From NCBI GenBank assembly GCA_902803355.1, contig CADCPP010000004.1:1-9013 (forward strand): 9,013 nt of DNA. Reading direction: 5' to 3'. Positions 6,741-9,013 of the stretch are shown piece after piece (positions within the stretch are counted from its first letter, which is position 1; each line of letters begins with the position of its first letter). Source of the DNA: an uncultured Lachnospiraceae bacterium. GTDB taxonomy: Bacteria > Bacillota > Clostridia > Lachnospirales > Lachnospiraceae. Both the position numbers and the translations under genes were made by a program. A model generated the notes under the pieces. That model ran no database searches. It was not told the origin of the DNA and saw only the letters and a program-made list of their open reading frames with translations.

Positions 6741-8450
6741 TTATTTGTACAGGTCATCGACCTCGAGCCCGCTCTGCAGTGTCCAGTTTGCGAAATCATC
6801 TCCGGGGCCCATCACGTCGTACCAGATAAAGGTGGTCTTGCCGTTATGATCCCATGCAAAAAAGTGCGTGCGCTCTGTGTTCTCGCCTTCGGGAACCTCC
6901 CAGTAAGCCCGTCCGTAGTCATGCACGCTCGTCTGTTTAAGACCTGCGGACTTCACAAGGGAGGCCGCCAGATTAGCCTGTGAGACCTGGGCTTTGGAAT
7001 ACGCAAGAGGCTCATTGCTTCGTCCTGCCTCCTTGACAAACAGCGCCGTCAGGCGCGGCTCGCCCGGCACGATGCTGTCATTATGCGCCCAGGGATGGTC
7101 GCCGGTAATGACGATCGTCGCGTCCTCATACAGGCCGAGCGCCTTCAGCTGATCGAACCAGGCATAGATCATCTTCATGTCGCCGGCAAGCTGGCCCATC
7201 ATGCTTCCGTTCCATACGCGCTCCTGATCCTCATTCATCAGATAGGGATCATGACAGCCGCCCATATGCAGGTAGATATAATTGCCCTTGCTGTCATCCG
7301 TCGTGATTCTGTGCTCACGGAACTGCGCGCAGATGTTCACGTCATCCATTTCAAACAGCGTGCCGTTGTCGTACGCCACGATGTTGTTGAAGCTGTCCGT
7401 AGAGACCGCCACATAAGGCTTCAGACGGCGCGGAAGCGCTTTATAAATCGAAAGCCGCAGCATATTTTTGACCAGCGCGCTGCTGTTTGTGATGTGATAC
7501 TTATCTGCCTCCGCGATATTGTACGCGCCCAGGGTATCCTTCAGCTGCCCGCCGCTCCGGTAGGCATAATAGCCGGGCATGTACAGCTTGATGCGGTAGT
7601 CGTTTGCCTGCAGGTCTTTGATGAAGTCACTGTTTTCATAGATCCCGGACAGCAGCATTTCCACGCCGTCCTGAGCCTGCCAGAGGTCCCATCCGTCCTT
7701 GAAGCCCCGTGAGCCCGCCACGATCGACGCGGCGCCCGGATAGGTGCGGCTGAAGGTGGAGATATTGTCGCTGTAATAGGTAAATCCGGTCAGCCCCGCG
7801 AAGAAATCAGGATCCTCCTCCAGCGCCTCTTCGTAGTACATCACGTCGAAGCGGTCCAGAATGATCACGATGATATTCTTTTTCGCCGAGACCTCGGTCA
7901 TGCCCTCCGTGGTGAGATAGTATTCTTTTTTCGGGACTCTTCCTGCCTTAAGCAGAGAGGTGAGCGTTCCCGCAAGCTGCATGCCGATAACCGCCGCGCA
8001 AAGGATAACGGCCGCCGTGCGCAGCGTTTCCTTCTTTTTCACAAAGATCAGCGCCGCAATAAAAAGCAGCGCGGCCGCGGCCCAGATCGCCGCATTGACC
8101 AGACGGTTCGAATGCTCCAGCGCGTAGGCGCTCGGATCATCCCCCGCCAGGGAATGCGTGGTATTCAGAAAGGCTGCCTGGACATAGCCCATCACGGTAA
8201 TACCCAGAATGCCTCCCGCGATCCATTTGCCGATCACCGGACCGGTAAACAGGATCAGGGCAGAGGCAAGCAGCCAGGCCAGAAACGCCAGTCCGATGAC
8301 GGGCCAGATAAAATCCTTGAGTGAGAACAGAAATTTTGCCTGATTGCCGGCGTAGCTCTGCAGCACGCTGAAGCAGAAAAAGGTCAGGCTGAACGCCGCC
8401 CCGATCAGCAGGGCAATGGGCAGACGATCCTTCAGGCTGTTGCGGTACAT
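6741..8450 (-). CDS. LtaS/sulfatase-like membrane protein (alkaline phosphatase superfamily)
   Basis: The 569-residue protein has five probable N-terminal membrane helices (about 11-33, 44-69, 71-94, 118-137 and 147-167) and an extracellular catalytic domain of the alkaline phosphatase superfamily (about 190-530). This is the architecture of lipoteichoic-acid synthase and phosphoethanolamine-transferase-type enzymes. Likely metal ligands are Asp199 in IILDRFD, Asp451 and His452 in TGDHPWAH, and a histidine in HMGGCHDPY (395-403). The probable nucleophile is Thr236 in SRTYPGAAS, placed by analogy with the TYPSxP-type motif of relatives. It is a little shorter than classical LtaS (about 640 residues). 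It may transfer glycerol-phosphate or another phospho-group onto a surface polymer, but hydrolytic relatives exist, so the substrate is not assigned. The start at 8450 has AAGGAGGT ten bases upstream; the in-frame ATG at 8486 overlaps the previous gene and is disfavoured. A second, related gene lies 32 bases upstream. Confidence 0.85.
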   Translation of the reverse strand: MYRNSLKDRLPIALLIGAAFSLTFFCFSVLQSYAGNQAKFLFSLKDFIWPVIGLAFLAWLLASALILFTGPVIGKWIAGGILGITVMGYVQAAFLNTTHSLAGDDPSAYALEHSNRLVNAAIWAAAALLFIAALIFVKKKETLRTAAVILCAAVIGMQLAGTLTSLLKAGRVPKKEYYLTTEGMTEVSAKKNIIVIILDRFDVMYYEEALEEDPDFFAGLTGFTYYSDNISTFSRTYPGAASIVAGSRGFKDGWDLWQAQDGVEMLLSGIYENSDFIKDLQANDYRIKLYMPGYYAYRSGGQLKDTLGAYNIAEADKYHITNSSALVKNMLRLSIYKALPRRLKPYVAVSTDSFNNIVAYDNGTLFEMDDVNICAQFREHRITTDDSKGNYIYLHMGGCHDPYLMNEDQERVWNGSMMGQLAGDMKMIYAWFDQLKALGLYEDATIVITGDHPWAHNDSIVPGEPRLTALFVKEAGRSNEPLAYSKAQVSQANLAASLVKSAGLKQTSVHDYGRAYWEVPEGENTERTHFFAWDHNGKTTFIWYDVMGPGDDFANWTLQSGLEVDDLYK

Positions 8451-8459
8451 GGCAGGATG

Positions 8460-8467
8460 ACCTCCTT
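8460..8467 (-). promoter_or_regulatory. Ribosome binding site of the LtaS-like gene
   Basis: The - strand reads AAGGAGGT, a near-perfect Shine-Dalgarno sequence, ten bases before ATG at 8450. It fixes the MYRNSLKDRL start directly ahead of the first membrane helix and rules against the ATG at 8486. Confidence 0.8.
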
Positions 8468-8482
8468 GGATTGGTTGCCTGA

Positions 8483-9013
8483 TCAATAATACAGACTTCC
8501 GATATTTGTACGGGATTCAAGCTCCCAGTTGTCAAAATCAGTGCCGGGACCGGTCACCTTGTAGCGAAGGATCTCGGTATTGCCGTCATCCAGAGACAGC
8601 TGGAACTGGTGGTAGCGGACCCTGTCTTCCCCTTCCGGGATCTCGCTGTAGGCAAGGCCGTAGTCGTGCGCCGTCGGCACCCCGGCGGACTTAATGATCG
8701 TCGCCGCCAGGTTCTCCTGAGAGACCTGCGCCTTTGATACGGCAAAGGGCTCATCGCTTCGTCCGGCCTCCTTTACAAACAGGCCGGTGACCCGCGTCTG
8801 GGTAGGCACCTTGGTATCCGAGATCGCGCTCGGGTGATCCCCGGTCACGATGATGGTCGCGTCGCGGTAAAGATCCTTTTTCTTCAGTTCATCGATCAGC
8901 TTGTAGATAATGGTGAAATCCCCCATCACCTGCTCGGTCGCCGAGCTCTTTTCCACTTCATTGGCGTCCCTGTCCAGAACATAGGGATCGTGCCCGCCGC
9001 GGAAATGCAGGAA
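8483..9013 (-). CDS. Second LtaS/sulfatase-like protein, C-terminal part only
   Basis: Only the last 176 residues are in the window; the frame stays open to the right edge, so the N-terminal membrane helices and nucleophile region are outside. The visible part starts at FLHFRGGHDPY, the same metal-site region as HMGGCHDPY in the next gene. It continues with DATIIVTGDHP (Asp59 and His60 of the visible part, metal ligands) and ends at LYY with a TGA stop. It aligns along its length with the C-terminus of the downstream gene. Over visible residues 78-111 versus 470-503 of the neighbour, 27 of 34 residues match by eye (LFVKEAGRS, SKAQVSQ and KSAG among them), so the pair are tandem paralogues. 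An internal GTG at 8956 is not the start, because the homology continues upstream of it. Function is as uncertain as for its neighbour: a surface phosphotransferase or hydrolase. It lies 32 bases upstream of the paralogue and probably shares its transcript. Confidence 0.85.
   Translation of the reverse strand, partial: FLHFRGGHDPYVLDRDANEVEKSSATEQVMGDFTIIYKLIDELKKKDLYRDATIIVTGDHPSAISDTKVPTQTRVTGLFVKEAGRSDEPFAVSKAQVSQENLAATIIKSAGVPTAHDYGLAYSEIPEGEDRVRYHQFQLSLDDGNTEILRYKVTGPGTDFDNWELESRTNIGSLYY

Noticed and set aside
8483..8956. Short stand-alone protein starting at GTG 8956
   Set aside because: The frame remains open to the right edge, and the upstream codons (GGHDPY region) match the paralogue, so it is the tail of a longer gene.

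Overview
The window carries a tightly packed, GC-rich stretch of ordinary bacterial chromosome. It most resembles a Gram-positive Firmicute (Bacillota), probably a Clostridia-type gut or rumen anaerobe. The pointers are a lipoprotein alpha-amylase, an MsmX-type sugar ABC ATPase, LtaS-like membrane phosphotransferases, a Na/Pi cotransporter with a PhoU tail, and strong GGAGG-type ribosome binding sites. Genus-level assignment is not possible from the sequence alone. No tRNA, rRNA, CRISPR array, insertion sequence or phage gene was seen, and no gene-free stretch exceeds about 80 bases.

Layout: on the + strand, the left edge holds the C-terminal two thirds of a carbohydrate-importer ATPase (2-691). 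A perfect GC-rich hairpin flanked by A and T runs (716-748) follows and serves as a shared terminator for it and for the convergent genes. Everything else is on the - strand, in transcription order from the right edge: the C-terminal end of one LtaS/sulfatase-like protein (8483-9013, cut by the window), a complete paralogue of it with five membrane segments (6741-8450), a Na/Pi cotransporter with a PhoU domain (4920-6722), an ABC exporter half-transporter fused to a GNAT acetyltransferase (2517-4862), and a secreted GH13 alpha-amylase lipoprotein (770-2497). The gaps are 32, 18, 57 and 19 bases, with no terminator between genes, so the five are probably one transcript. Its promoter lies beyond the right edge.

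How the genes may work together: the amylase would cut starch or maltodextrin outside the membrane, and the convergent ATPase would energise uptake of the resulting oligosaccharides; this is a natural pairing but is inferred. The upstream part of the - strand operon looks like envelope and phosphate biology: two alkaline-phosphatase-superfamily membrane enzymes that may build or decorate a phosphate-containing polymer, plus a phosphate transporter. The most unusual item is the ABC exporter-GNAT fusion. It is a continuous reading frame with intact motifs in both halves and a short Gly/Ser linker. Nothing here proves a new multi-gene system; the fusion and its operon setting are the best leads.
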